NCBI RefSeq assembly: GCF_003333265.1
Contig: NZ_QOLB01000077.1
Coordinates: forward strand, 1-64,000
Direction of reading: 5' to 3'
DNA: 64,000 nucleotides
DNA from: Candidatus Halocynthiibacter alkanivorans
GTDB taxonomy: Bacteria; Pseudomonadota; Alphaproteobacteria; Rhodobacterales; Rhodobacteraceae
Position 1 is the first letter of the stretch, and each line of letters opens with the position of its first letter. The notes below the pieces were generated by a model. The model did not search any database. It was not told the DNA's origin and saw only the letters and a program-made list of their open reading frames with translations. Below, one piece after another: positions 17,884 through 27,205 of the stretch. Made by a program: the position numbers and the translations under genes.

Positions 17884-19131
17884 TTAGTGTGCCACGCCGG
17901 CAGCGACGCTTTCATCGATAAAGCGCCCCTCGACAAAGCGGTCCATACCAAAGGCGGCCGCCAGTGGTCCGGGCTCACCCTTGGCCACCAGTTCCGCCAT
18001 CGCCCAGCCTGAGCCCGGAATGGCTTTAAAGCCGCCCGTGCCCCAACCGCCGTTGAGAAAGCAATTGCCCAGCGGTGTTTTGGTAATGATCGGGGATCGG
18101 TCCCCGGTCATATCCACGATACCGCCCCACTGGCGCAGCATTTTCAGGCGCGAGATAATCGGGAAGGTTTCCACCAACGCGCGCACGGTTTCTTCCACAT
18201 GATGGAAGGAGCCACGCTGGGTGTAGTTATTGAACCCGTCGGTGCCGCCGCCGATCACCATTTCGCCCTTGTCCGACTGGGACATATAGCCGTGCACCGT
18301 ATTGGCCATGATGACCACATCCATGCAGGGTTTGATTGGCTCAGACACCAGCGCCTGCAGCGCAATGGCCTCCATCGGAAGACGGAAACCTGCCATCTCA
18401 GCCAGCTGACCCGAATGACCGGCAACCACGATCGAAAGTTTGCCACAGCCGATGTGACCTTTGGAGGTCTCTACGCCGGTGACCTGACCGGCCTCGGAAC
18501 GTACGCCAGTCACTTCGCATTGCTGAATGATATCCATGCCCATATCGGAACAGGCACGGGCATAACCCCAGGCCACCGCGTCGTGACGCGCAGTGCCGCC
18601 ACGCGCCTGGTACAGCGCGCCCAGAACCGGGTAGCGCGGCCCATCAAGCGAAATGATCGGGCAAAGCTCTTTGACTTTTTCCGGGCCGATGAATTTGGTT
18701 TCCACGCCCTGCAGCGCGTTGGCAAAGGCGGTACGCTGATAGCCGCGGACCTCATGTTCGGTCTGCGCCAGCATCATCACACCCCGGGGCGAGAACATGA
18801 CGTTATAGTTCAGATCCTGCGACATGGTCTCATACAGAGAGCGCGCTTTTTCATAGATCGCTGCGGAGGGATCCTGCAGGTAGTTGGAGCGGATAATGGT
18901 GGTATTGCGGCCGGTGTTGCCGCCACCAAGCCAGCCTTTTTCGATCACCGCCACATTGGTGATGCCGAAGTTTTTGCCCAGGTAATAGGCGGTGGCCAGA
19001 CCGTGGCCACCAGCGCCAACGATCACCACATCATAATGGGCTTTAGGCGTGGGTGCGGCCCAGGCGCGTTCCCATCCCTGATGATAGCGCGCCGCTTCAC
19101 GGGCAATGGCAAAGGCAGAATAACGTTTCAT
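17884..19131 (-). CDS. soxB: Sarcosine oxidase subunit beta
   Basis: The 415-aa catalytic beta subunit of the DAO/DadA fold. It binds non-covalent FAD (VVIVGAGGHGLATAYYLG from residue 36) and covalent FMN, whose attachment His lies in GGTARHDAVAWGYAR (about H183). I start it at the ATG at 19129-19131; the reading extends upstream to 19155 without support. It is the first gene of soxBDAG. The long upstream region carries a TGTCGC direct repeat like the sites of GATase-like AraC regulators (GbdR, SouR, ArgR) that control such genes in pseudomonads. Confidence 0.95.
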   Translation of the reverse strand: MKRYSAFAIAREAARYHQGWERAWAAPTPKAHYDVVIVGAGGHGLATAYYLGKNFGITNVAVIEKGWLGGGNTGRNTTIIRSNYLQDPSAAIYEKARSLYETMSQDLNYNVMFSPRGVMMLAQTEHEVRGYQRTAFANALQGVETKFIGPEKVKELCPIISLDGPRYPVLGALYQARGGTARHDAVAWGYARACSDMGMDIIQQCEVTGVRSEAGQVTGVETSKGHIGCGKLSIVVAGHSGQLAEMAGFRLPMEAIALQALVSEPIKPCMDVVIMANTVHGYMSQSDKGEMVIGGGTDGFNNYTQRGSFHHVEETVRALVETFPIISRLKMLRQWGGIVDMTGDRSPIITKTPLGNCFLNGGWGTGGFKAIPGSGWAMAELVAKGEPGPLAAAFGMDRFVEGRFIDESVAAGVAH

Positions 19132-19714
19132 GGGCGAATCCCTCGTTGTCGTCACGGGGCTGTTGGCCCGAGGATCACACTAAATGAGGCTCGCCATGCT
19201 CCAGGGCTGTGAGCGGCAATTAGCGCCGGGATTGCGACATTGGAAATTTTTTGCGACATATCTCGGGATTTTCCGCAGCAGACAAAGCAGCTGGCGAGGA
19301 GAATTTGATGTGAATCGATGGAACGTTTACCGGATTATTCAGGCTTACTGTTAGTCTTGCCCGGTGACGTTTCGCAGCAACACAAACCGACAGGACCATA
19401 TTGGCTCAGTACATCGTGCCGGACGCTCGGTCCGCGCGCTTGCTCTCCCGGTTTTGAGGTGTAACCGGGGCTGAGAGGGGAACGGTCGCAAAAAGGATCG
19501 CCGCCATGTGGTCGGGGCGATGAAGCGGCTGGACAATCGAGGCGGGACCGCCCAGGAATGGCCGGTCTGACCCGTGTGCCCTGAGGTCCCGGCAGCCAGT
19601 GTCTGGCAACTGCTGCCAACAAGGGCGACACGGCAGGATGCGCCAGGAAAATTCGCCACCCCCGACGGGTCTGGCACCGGAATGTACAACCGCAGATGCG
19701 GCAGGAGTTGCAGA
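19132..19714. other. Divergent intergenic region soxB / ruvX
   Basis: 583 bases without a convincing gene. The soxB-proximal part holds the TGTCGC repeat reported separately. The middle (about 19380-19650) is GC-rich with several short complementary segments, but I recognise no RNA family. The ruvX start is preceded by GCAGGAG. Open frames through here are not supported by any family resemblance. Confidence 0.6.
19234..19258 (-). promoter_or_regulatory. Candidate AraC-family site (TGTCGC direct repeat) upstream of soxB
   Basis: On the minus strand TGTCGC occurs at 19253-19258 and again at 19234-19239, both as ATGTCGCAA, 19 nt apart and about 105-125 bp ahead of the soxB start. The ArgR protein of Pseudomonas aeruginosa, a GATase-like AraC family member, recognises TGTCGC half-sites. 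Relatives GbdR and SouR control glycine betaine and sarcosine genes. No such regulator is encoded in this window, so this is inference. Confidence 0.4.
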
Positions 19715-20191
19715 ATGATTTGTGAGACCATCGAAGAATTTGCCGCTGCCCTGCCGCCGATGCGCGCTGTCGCGGGGCTGGATCTGGGCACTAAAACCAT
19801 CGGTGTTTCGGTCTCCGACAGGTTGCTGAGCGTGGCAACGCCACTTGAAACCGTACGGCGTAAGAAATTTGGTGTGGATGCCGCCCGTCTGCTTGAGATC
19901 GCCGGCGCGCGTGACCTGGCCGGTTTTGTGCTGGGATTGCCGCGCAATATGGACGGATCAGAAGGACCGCGCTGCCAGGCCACCCGCGCCTTTGCCCGCA
20001 ATCTGAGCGCGTTGACCGATCTGCCGATCGGCTATTGGGATGAACGCCTGTCCACCGTCGCCGCTGAGCGGGTGCTGCTGGCGGCCGATACCAGCCGGGC
20101 GCGCCGCGCTGAGGTGATCGACCATGTCGCAGCGGGTTTCATCCTGCAAGGCGCGCTGGACCGGCTAAGCCACCTGCGGAGCGCTAAGTGA
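19715..20191 (+). CDS. ruvX: Holliday junction resolvase RuvX (YqgF)
   Basis: A 158-aa RNase H-fold protein of the YqgF family, needed for processing the 5' end of pre-16S rRNA and proposed as a Holliday junction resolvase. The first motif [16 protein letters not shown], the central [16 protein letters not shown] and the closing [12 protein letters not shown] and [13 protein letters not shown] blocks are all present. I start it at ATG 19715, preceded by GGAG; the frame extends upstream without homology. Its stop overlaps the next gene (GTGA). Confidence 0.92.
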   Translation: MICETIEEFAAALPPMRAVAGLDLGTKTIGVSVSDRLLSVATPLETVRRKKFGVDAARLLEIAGARDLAGFVLGLPRNMDGSEGPRCQATRAFARNLSALTDLPIGYWDERLSTVAAERVLLAADTSRARRAEVIDHVAAGFILQGALDRLSHLRSAK

Positions 20192-20412
20192 AACATCAGG
20201 TCTGGAAACGCAATGAAGTGGACAGCCCCTGTGTCAATATTTGCGTCGTGCATCCGCGCGCCGGGCTCTGCGTCGGCTGTTTGCGCAGCCTTGAGGAAAT
20301 CGCGGCCTGGTCGGATTTGAGCCACGAGGACAGGGCGGCGATCACCGCCACCCTGCCCGACCGAAAATCTCTGATTTCCAAACGCCGGGGTGGACGCGCC
20401 GCCCGGGTGTGA
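20188..20412 (+). CDS. DUF1289 domain-containing protein
   Basis: A 74-aa protein with the DUF1289 signature [29 protein letters not shown]. Three cysteines are conserved and may bind a metal or Fe-S cluster. It starts with GTG overlapping the ruvX stop by 4 nt, so it is coupled to ruvX. The family is widespread in proteobacteria and uncharacterised. The 3' end is 4 bp from the convergent TauE gene. Confidence 0.88.
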   Translation: MKHQVWKRNEVDSPCVNICVVHPRAGLCVGCLRSLEEIAAWSDLSHEDRAAITATLPDRKSLISKRRGGRAARV

Positions 20413-20416
20413 GCGG

Positions 20417-21313
20417 TTACAAACCAACCGCTTTGCGCAACATGTTCAGCGCCACCAGCACCAGAAAACCACCAAATACGCGCTTCAGTGGCTTCGGATC
20501 CATCGCATGCGCCAGCTTCACGCCCCAGGGTGCCGTGATCAGCGTCATTGCGATCACCAGCAGAAACGCCGGTATATTGACCGCGCCGATCGTAAAGGGC
20601 GGCCGTACCGCCGGGTCGATATCCACCAGCAGGAAACCCGCCACGCCAGGCACCGCGATGATCACGCCAAAGCCTGCAGCTGTGGCAACGGCGCGGTGGA
20701 TCGGCGAGGCATAGAGGCTCATCAACGGCACCCCGAACGAGCCGCCACCAATCCCCATCAACACCGACAGAAATCCAACCGCCGGGGACAGGACCGCCCG
20801 CAGCACGCCGGTGGGCATCATGGCACCCAGCCGCCAGTCCGCACGGCCAAACAGCATATAAATCGCAACCACCGTGGCCAGGCTGCCAAATATCCCCTGC
20901 AGCACAGTCGAGCGCAGAGAAGAAGCCACCAGCACACCGACAAAAGCCCCCAGCACGATGCCAATGGCCCAGCTCCGCAAAATGTCCCAGTCGACCGCGC
21001 CTTTTTTGTGATGACTGTGCACCGAGCGCAAAGAAGTGACCGTGATCGTCGCCAGCGAAGTGGCAAGACAGATCTGCATCAGCTGAGCGCTTTCATACCC
21101 CAGCGCAGAAAACGCATAATAAAACGCCGGTACAAGGATGATGCCTCCACCAACCCCCAGCAGTCCGGCAATGACTCCGGCAAATGCACCGATCACGGTC
21201 AGCAAAGCAACCATCGGCAAAAGTTCAGATATTTCAGGCATTCCCATCCCCAGGCTAAAGTCTTTTGCAAAGAGATAGACGAGGTTTGCGACCGGCAAAA
21301 GAGCTTTTGACAA
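20417..21313 (-). CDS. Sulfite exporter TauE/SafE family protein
   Basis: A 298-aa inner-membrane protein with about eight helices in two TauE repeats (GVIAGLLGVGGGIILVPAFY and VGFLSVLMGIGGGSFGVPLM, each with the GxGGG motif). The family exports sulfite, sulfoacetate or other small anions. The substrate cannot be decided from the context, which is housekeeping (ruvX, dusA). Confidence 0.9.
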   Translation of the reverse strand: MSKALLPVANLVYLFAKDFSLGMGMPEISELLPMVALLTVIGAFAGVIAGLLGVGGGIILVPAFYYAFSALGYESAQLMQICLATSLATITVTSLRSVHSHHKKGAVDWDILRSWAIGIVLGAFVGVLVASSLRSTVLQGIFGSLATVVAIYMLFGRADWRLGAMMPTGVLRAVLSPAVGFLSVLMGIGGGSFGVPLMSLYASPIHRAVATAAGFGVIIAVPGVAGFLLVDIDPAVRPPFTIGAVNIPAFLLVIAMTLITAPWGVKLAHAMDPKPLKRVFGGFLVLVALNMLRKAVGL

Positions 21314-21439
21314 CCAATTGCGTGATCGGTCAATTCCGCGGTTGCAGCTTGTTCATGCTAATCAACCAGCACTGGTTCTCTGCCGCCCTTTCACGCGAAT
21401 TTAATGCCGCCTGCCCCACGCCAGACCGGCCATAAGCGC

Positions 21440-22447
21440 CTAGCCGACCTGCGCCAGCGCTTCGCGCAATACTTCAAGCCCGGCACCTTCTTTGCTGCTT
21501 TTTTCAGACAGAGTGCGGCGCCACAGCCGCGCCCCCGGCCGGCCCACAAACAGCCCCAGCATATGACGGGTGATCTGATTGAGCCGTCCGCCACTTTGCA
21601 GATGCGCGGCGATATAGGGTTCCATCTCCGCCACTGCCTCATGGGCCGTCAGCCGGTGGCCAGTGCCAAAGATCTCCTGGTCAGCGCCGAGCATAACTTC
21701 TGCCGGGTTATGATAAGCCGCCCGCCCGACCATGACACCGTCCATGCCGCGCGCCAGATGTTCCCGCGCCTCGGCCAGCGTGCTGACGCCGCCGTTCAGC
21801 GACAGGTGCAATTGGGGGAATTCTGCCTTCATGCGATAGACCAGTTCATAATCCAGCGGCGGAATATCCCGGTTTTCCTTGGGGCTGAGTCCTTTGAGCC
21901 AGGCCTTGCGCGCATGGATGGTAAAACGACTGACACCGGCGGCGGACACTTTTTCCAGAAAGTCAGGCAGCACAGCTTCCGGGTCCTGGTCGTCCACTCC
22001 GATACGGCATTTGACTGTAACTTCAACATTTGAAACCGCCGCCATCGCCGCCATACAGTCAGCGACAAGATCAGCATTTTCCATCAACACCGCCCCAAAT
22101 GAACCGGACTGAACCCGGTCAGAGGGGCAGCCGACGTTCAGATTGACCTCATCATAACCCTCTTCGCAGCAGATGCGGGTGGCTTGTGCCAACTCGCGCG
22201 GATCGGACCCGCCAAGCTGTACCGCAATCGGGTGCTCTTCCGGCGAGTAGGTCAGCAAATGACGCGCCCCACCGCGCACCAGCGCCGGCGCGGTGACCAT
22301 TTCGGTGTACAGCAGGCTTTCACGCGACATCAGGCGATGGAAATAACGACAATGCCGGTCGGTCCAGTCCATCATAGGTGCCACGCTGAGGCGGGAAGCG
22401 CGTATTACCGCTGATTTTCCATTAGTTTCCGAAGCTTGGTCGCGCAT
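21440..22447 (-). CDS. dusA: tRNA-dihydrouridine synthase A
   Basis: A 335-aa FMN-dependent enzyme that reduces uridine in the tRNA D-loop. The TIM barrel opens with LSVAPMMDWTDRHCRYFHR. The catalytic Cys107 lies in NLNVGCPSDRV, and FMN-contact segments VKCRIGVDD, FTIHARKAWLKGLSP and LNGGV...DGVMVGRAAY are present. HARKAWLxGLSPKENR is diagnostic of DusA. A promoter-sized gap follows upstream. Confidence 0.95.
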   Translation of the reverse strand: MRDQASETNGKSAVIRASRLSVAPMMDWTDRHCRYFHRLMSRESLLYTEMVTAPALVRGGARHLLTYSPEEHPIAVQLGGSDPRELAQATRICCEEGYDEVNLNVGCPSDRVQSGSFGAVLMENADLVADCMAAMAAVSNVEVTVKCRIGVDDQDPEAVLPDFLEKVSAAGVSRFTIHARKAWLKGLSPKENRDIPPLDYELVYRMKAEFPQLHLSLNGGVSTLAEAREHLARGMDGVMVGRAAYHNPAEVMLGADQEIFGTGHRLTAHEAVAEMEPYIAAHLQSGGRLNQITRHMLGLFVGRPGARLWRRTLSEKSSKEGAGLEVLREALAQVG

Positions 22448-23101
22448 TGAAGTGGCTCATTGTAAGTTGGTTCTTGCCTGTTTCCGCCCATTTCATGCTT
22501 TCGGAACAACAAAGCTGTTCTGGCATGGCCGGTTGTTCTGAACGCAACAGACAATATGGTTCGGCCGCCTTCCTTGCACAGATCCGGTTCAATAGGAAAG
22601 GGAAATGGGGACAACGGAATTCAAGCCCCTTTTGTCTCCCCCGGATTAACACGACTTGCAAATGCCACACAAAGACATCGCGCAGTGTAGTATCCTGCGC
22701 GCCCCGCGCTGTTCGGCGCCTGTGATGCGATCATTTCACTGGCGTCTGATCTGTTAATTTATCAAGCGCGGGTCTGACTTTCCCTGGCCAGAGACTAAAT
22801 GCCAGGCCGGATGAGTATTTGTCAGGTCCAGCCCTTCAAATCTCGTGTACCAGGGCCCTGACGGCAAATGACCTTAGTCTGTCGTCCGCTGGTGTCTGAG
22901 GGGAAATTGAAAATTCCCGGTTCTGGTCAGAGTTGGTGTAGTATGGGGGGACGAATTTCCAGGCGCGAATTTTGGTGCGGACGTACATCGGGTCTGAGAG
23001 GCCCCACTCTGACCGCATCCGCGCAGGCCTGTCCTAACGGGCCCGGCGGACCGCCTCCGGCACCTGCCTGCCATTGCAATTTGTTCGAAAGGAGTATTGC
23101 C
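22448..23101. other. Non-coding stretch upstream of the nitrilase
   Basis: About 650 bases between divergent dusA and the nitrilase gene. The open frames here have no recognisable family and poor codon structure. The last ~180 bases contain a 9-bp inverted repeat (reported separately) and the AAAGGAG ribosome site of the nitrilase. I see no IS or tRNA remnant. Confidence 0.55.
22925..23014 (+). other. Long inverted repeat in the nitrilase leader
   Basis: GGTCAGAGT (22925-22933) and ACTCTGACC (23006-23014) are exact complements 72 nt apart, about 90-180 nt ahead of the nitrilase start. The enclosed segment has further GC-rich pairing. It could be the closing stem of a structured leader RNA or simply the ends of a small decayed element. 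No known riboswitch consensus was recognised. Confidence 0.3.
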
Positions 23102-24040
23102 ATGACCATCGTTGCTGTCGTTCAGGAACCTCCCGTCTATCTGAATCTCGGAAAATCGATGGAGCGCGCTGTCGGGCTGATCGCAAATTGCGCGGCGAAG
23201 GGCTGCAATCTTGTGGTATTCCCGGAGGCCTGGCTGCCCGGCTACCCGACGTTCGTCTGGCGGCTGAAACCAGGCCAGGACATGGGCAAGACTGATGCTT
23301 TGTATGCGCGGCTTCTGGACAATTGCGTTGACCTGGGAAAAGACGGGCTGGCGCCGTTGCGGGAGGCGGCGCGCGCACATGGCGTTGTGGTTGTGGTCGG
23401 CTACCAGGAGGTCGCTGGCGCGGTCAGTGGCGGCACCATCTATAACAGTTGCGCCATAATCGACGCGGACGGCACACTGGCCAACAATCACCGCAAACTG
23501 ATGCCGACCAATCCGGAACGTATGGTCTGGGGTTTTGGCGATGGCGCGGGGCTGAATGTGGTGGAAACCGCGGCGGGGCGCATTGGCAGTCTGATCTGCT
23601 GGGAAAACTATATGCCGCTGGCGCGCTATGCGCTTTATGCCCAGAACATCGACATCTATGTGGCACCAACCTGGGACAGTGGCGACAGCTGGCAGGCCAC
23701 CATGCAGCATATCGCGCGCGAAGGGGGCTGTTGGGTCATCGGCTGCGCCACCGCGCTGGAGGCTTCTGACATCCCCGAAGACATTCCGTTCCGGGAGGAT
23801 CTTTTTCCCGAACCGGAGGAGTGGGTGAACCCGGGCGATGCGGTGGTCTATAAGCCGTTTGGCGGGCTTGCCGCCGGTCCGATGCATCAGGAAAAGGGGT
23901 TGCTGATGGCGGAGCTTGATCTGGACGCCGTGCAAGTCTCGCGGCGGAAATTTGACGTTAGCGGCCATTATGCGCGCCCTGATGTGTTCACGCTCAGCGT
24001 CAACCGCGCGCGTCAGGAACCCGTGCATTTCACCCCGTAA
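23102..24040 (+). CDS. Nitrilase / carbon-nitrogen hydrolase family protein
   Basis: A 312-aa enzyme with the Glu-Lys-Cys triad of the nitrilase superfamily: E42 in FPEAWLPGYP, K132 in HRKLMPTNPERMVW and C166 in GSLICWENYMPLARYAL. CWENYMPLxRxALY is the pattern of true nitrilases, which convert R-CN to the carboxylic acid and ammonia, rather than amidases. I start it at ATG 23102 behind AAAGGAG; an extension to 22868 runs through the non-coding leader. It stands alone between long non-coding gaps, so its pathway is not visible. The substrate (aliphatic, aromatic or cyanide) is undetermined. Confidence 0.9.
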   Translation: MTIVAVVQEPPVYLNLGKSMERAVGLIANCAAKGCNLVVFPEAWLPGYPTFVWRLKPGQDMGKTDALYARLLDNCVDLGKDGLAPLREAARAHGVVVVVGYQEVAGAVSGGTIYNSCAIIDADGTLANNHRKLMPTNPERMVWGFGDGAGLNVVETAAGRIGSLICWENYMPLARYALYAQNIDIYVAPTWDSGDSWQATMQHIAREGGCWVIGCATALEASDIPEDIPFREDLFPEPEEWVNPGDAVVYKPFGGLAAGPMHQEKGLLMAELDLDAVQVSRRKFDVSGHYARPDVFTLSVNRARQEPVHFTP

Positions 24041-24770
24041 GCCCCGATACACTCAGTATCTGTGAGGCCCGGGAAAATGGCACAGGGCCGGTAACTGCCA
24101 CCGCCCGCCAGGCCTCGCGCGCAGCTGAGATTACTTTACCGCTGTTCCCACTGTGCCCCCGCGTCCATGGCCCGCCTGAATGCGTCGGGAAAACGCGTGA
24201 TTTTGGGGAGCCTGATCCCCGCCCACAGGGCACCGGTTCGGATCGATCACAACTAACAGCGCTCGCTTGCGGTCAACACGCCTGCTTGTCCGGTGCTCCG
24301 GCAGATTACCCCGCTTTGATCCGGGCTGCCCCGACGCGCATACAGTGTTTACCAAGCCGATTGCGCAAGCTGTGCTTCGTTCAAAAGCCAGCAGGAATAC
24401 CAAGACCCGCGCCGCGTGATCCGGTCGTGCGCATGAGCGGCAGTTTCACGCGCGGGGACCTCAGTCCGGGCGGCCCTGCGCACCCGCCCTGACCGCCAAC
24501 GGATCCTCTTATCCCGCCTGCGCCATTGCACCCCGCACGACGGCCCACAGGTGGCACTGGATCTCCGGGCACCGGTGCCGAAAACACCGGCTGCATCAAC
24601 TGCTTGCTGGATATCACTCCACCGCAAAGGCAGGCTGTTGCCCGGGTCCCCTCCTGTAATCGTTTTTCGGTTCCTCAACGTTTGCGCCCTGTGCCTTGCC
24701 TCTGCGCCCTGTCCTCACCTTTCAAACCGTGCTAGGTGCAATGTCTGGCATCAGACAAGGAAATACCGAC
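24041..24770. other. Non-coding stretch between nitrilase and SDR genes
   Basis: About 730 bases with no intact gene. On the minus strand, 24136-24240 reads as a plausible protein C terminus ending LPKITRFPDAFRRAMDAGAQ before a TAA, without a start or upstream continuation; it may be a gene relic. The rest is GC-rich without recognisable features. Confidence 0.5.
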
Positions 24771-25478
24771 ATGCAGCTTAAGGATAAAGTCGTTCTCATC
24801 ACCGGTGGCAGCGATGGAATTGGCAAGCATATCTGCCTGAAACTGGCCTCTGAAGGCTGCCGGCTGGCCATTCTGGGGCGCAATCACGATCGTCTTGATG
24901 CCGTGGCGACCGAGGCGCTGGAGCGGGGTGCGGCTGAAGTGCGCAGCTATTCTGTCGATCTGACGCAGTCAGTTGCACTGAAAGCGGTGACGCAGGTCAT
25001 TCTGAGTGATTTTGGCGCGGTGGATATCCTGATCAACAATGCCGGCGTCTGGCACAAGGCCGGGCCACTTGACACGATTGATGCAGATGTGCTGCTGACC
25101 ACGGTGCAGACCAATCTGACCGCAGTGATGCAGCTGACCCGGCATCTGTTGCCCAGCCTGCGCGCACGGGGTGAGGCCGCCATTCTCAACGTGGTGTCAA
25201 AATCCGGTGTTGTCGCCCAGGCGGGGCAATCGGTTTATACCGCCACCAAATACGGCGTGCGCGGTTTTACCGACGTGTTGAAAGAAGACGAGGCCGGCAC
25301 CGGGGTACGGGTTGCAGGGCTCTATCAGAGCGGCACCAACACCGGCATGTTCGCCAAGGCCGGCGAAGAGGTGCCCAACCATATATTTACCGAGCCTGAC
25401 GATCTGGCCGATGTGGTGGTCTTTATGCTGTCGCGACCGCCTAAACTGTGGATGCATGACGTTCGGATCGAGTTGTAA
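24771..25478 (+). CDS. SDR family oxidoreductase
   Basis: A 235-aa short-chain dehydrogenase/reductase. The cofactor motif TGGSDGIG is near residues 12-19, LINNAGVWH carries NNAG, and Ser and YTATKYG supply the catalytic Ser-Tyr-Lys. The ATG at 24771 follows AAGGAAATACCGAC; a longer reading from 24696 lacks homology. The C terminus ends MHDVRIEL, typical of YdfG/FabG-like 3-oxo reductases acting on small substrates. It is isolated from neighbours, so no pathway is suggested. Confidence 0.88.
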   Translation: MQLKDKVVLITGGSDGIGKHICLKLASEGCRLAILGRNHDRLDAVATEALERGAAEVRSYSVDLTQSVALKAVTQVILSDFGAVDILINNAGVWHKAGPLDTIDADVLLTTVQTNLTAVMQLTRHLLPSLRARGEAAILNVVSKSGVVAQAGQSVYTATKYGVRGFTDVLKEDEAGTGVRVAGLYQSGTNTGMFAKAGEEVPNHIFTEPDDLADVVVFMLSRPPKLWMHDVRIEL

Positions 25479-25884
25479 CCAGCTGATTAAAAATGACGAA
25501 TGGCGAAGGCCTGCGCAGCAGATCCCTACTTCATTCTCTCGGCTGAACCATGACGTTACAGGACCAGAGCAACAGCAATTGCCGGCGTGGACAAATTTCT
25601 CAGCGCCCGGCGATGCGGGGTTTTAAAAACATCGCGGGCGGTCATTTCATGCTTCGCGCAAGATGGCTCTAAGACCAGAGACAGTAATGAGATAACTAGT
25701 TCAGAGCGCTCCAACAGGTTGCCCGGCAGTGAGCGGCCGTCTCCAGCGCTGCATTCCCCACCGGCGGGCTGTTTGAGCGCGCTGGTGACATGAGGCAAGC
25801 CAGCGGGGATCGCTGGAATCGGCGCCCTCCAAGCACTTCAGAACGCGGCACTGCCTGGATTGCCAGTGCCGCAGTGCCCCTAGC
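25479..25884. other. Convergent intergenic region SDR / aminotransferase
   Basis: 406 bases between two convergent genes. It contains one clear hairpin near the aminotransferase end (reported separately) and no supported reading frame. Confidence 0.55.
25845..25872 (-). terminator. Hairpin after the aminotransferase gene
   Basis: Stem GCGGCACTG (25845-25853) and CAGTGCCGC (25864-25872), 10-nt loop, 12 bp past the aminotransferase stop. It lacks a T-tract, so intrinsic termination is uncertain. Confidence 0.45.
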
Positions 25885-27204
25885 TTACAACGCTTGTGCG
25901 AGCGCGGCCTGAAGCGGTCGGACAATTTCGGGAATCTGTTCCTCGGTGAGAATGAAAGGCGGCGCCAGCAGGATGTGGTCGCCGAGTTTGCCGTCCCGCG
26001 TGCCTGACATGGGATAACAAATCAAACCTTCGGCAAAGGAGGCCTTTTTCAACCTGGCGGCAACGGACAGCGCCGGATCAAAAGGTGCTTTGCTTTCCCG
26101 GTCAGCTACAATTTCCAGACCGATGAACAGGCCGCGGCCGCGGATATCACCGATATGGGGATGCTGTCCGAAGGCGTCGACCAGAGCTGACTGCAGTTTT
26201 GCGCCCATGTCCCGGACCCGGGGCAGCAAGTCGCGGTCCAGAATGGCCTTTACCACAGCGAGCCCTGCGGCAGTGGCCACCGGATGCCCGAGATAGGTGT
26301 GGCCATGTTGGAAAAATCCGCTGCCATTGGCTATCGTGTCATAGATCTCACCATTGCAGAGCATGGCGCCGATCGGCTGATAACCAGCACCCAGACCTTT
26401 GGCAATGCAGAGGATATCCGGCGTTACCCCGTCGGCATCGCAGGCAAACAAATGGCCGGTGCGCCCCATACCGCACATCACCTCATCCAGGATCAGCAAG
26501 ACACCGTACTGGTCACAGATCTCGCGAATGCGTTTGAAATAGCCCTCTGCCGCCGGAACTGCGCCGAGCGTCGCTCCCACCACCGGTTCCGCCATAAAGG
26601 CCATCACCGTATCTGAGCCAAGACGCAGAATTTCATCCTCCAGTTCCTGGGCGGCGCGCAGAGCATAAGTTTCTGAGGATTCAGCCGCACCGCGCAGCGC
26701 GTATTCATAGCAAGGCGCGATATGGCTGACGTCAATCAACAAAGGCGCAAACTGTTCACGGCGCCAGGCGTTGCCCCCGGCCGACAGGGCGCCGATGGTA
26801 TTGCCGTGATAGCTTTGTTTGCGCGCAATCAGGTGGCGGCGCTGGGGTGCGCCGCGTTCAACGTGATACTGGCGGGCCAGTTTGATCGCCGCCTCTGTCG
26901 CCTCAGACCCTCCGGATACAAAATACACTTTTTCAATGCCGTCCGGCGCGTGTTCGATCAGCAGATCAGCCAGCTCTTCCGCCGGTTCTGACGTCAAAAA
27001 GCTGGTATGGGCGAAAGCAAGCCGGTCGAGCTGGGTTTTGATCGCTTCAGTCACCTCAGTATCGCCGTGACCCAGGCAGGAAACCGCGGCACCACCGGAG
27101 CCGTCAAAATAGCGTTTGCCGTCAGAATCGGTCAGGTAACAGCCCTCGCCGCTGACAGCGGTGGGGACGGTGTGTTTGCAATGACGCGGAAAGACGTGGC
27201 TCAT
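25885..27204 (-). CDS. Class III (omega-type) aminotransferase
   Basis: A 439-aa PLP-dependent fold type I enzyme of aminotransferase class III. The phosphate-binding SGGSEATEAAIKLAR (98-112), D240 in LLILDEVMCGMGRTG and the PLP Lys K269 in CIAKGLGAGYQPIGA are present, so it should be active. Such enzymes transfer terminal or beta-amino groups to pyruvate or 2-oxoglutarate. It is the last gene of a tight three-gene operon, 1 bp after the BKACE gene. The context suggests that it makes a beta-keto acid for that enzyme. The exact donor is unknown. Confidence 0.93.
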   Translation of the reverse strand: MSHVFPRHCKHTVPTAVSGEGCYLTDSDGKRYFDGSGGAAVSCLGHGDTEVTEAIKTQLDRLAFAHTSFLTSEPAEELADLLIEHAPDGIEKVYFVSGGSEATEAAIKLARQYHVERGAPQRRHLIARKQSYHGNTIGALSAGGNAWRREQFAPLLIDVSHIAPCYEYALRGAAESSETYALRAAQELEDEILRLGSDTVMAFMAEPVVGATLGAVPAAEGYFKRIREICDQYGVLLILDEVMCGMGRTGHLFACDADGVTPDILCIAKGLGAGYQPIGAMLCNGEIYDTIANGSGFFQHGHTYLGHPVATAAGLAVVKAILDRDLLPRVRDMGAKLQSALVDAFGQHPHIGDIRGRGLFIGLEIVADRESKAPFDPALSVAARLKKASFAEGLICYPMSGTRDGKLGDHILLAPPFILTEEQIPEIVRPLQAALAQAL

Positions 27205-27205
27205 A

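Noticed and set aside
19440-19500. A GGGGCTGAGAGGGG segment resembling part of a TPP riboswitch
   Set aside because: The second conserved TPP element (CUGAUCUGGGUAAUxCC-like) is absent and neither neighbour is a thiamine gene.
19351-20001. 216-codon minus-strand frame near ruvX
   Set aside because: It is mostly antisense to ruvX and the soxB-ruvX gap, with no recognisable domain.
22874-24052. 392-codon minus-strand frame opposite the nitrilase
   Set aside because: The nitrilase triad and ribosome site are on the plus strand. The opposing frame shows no known family.
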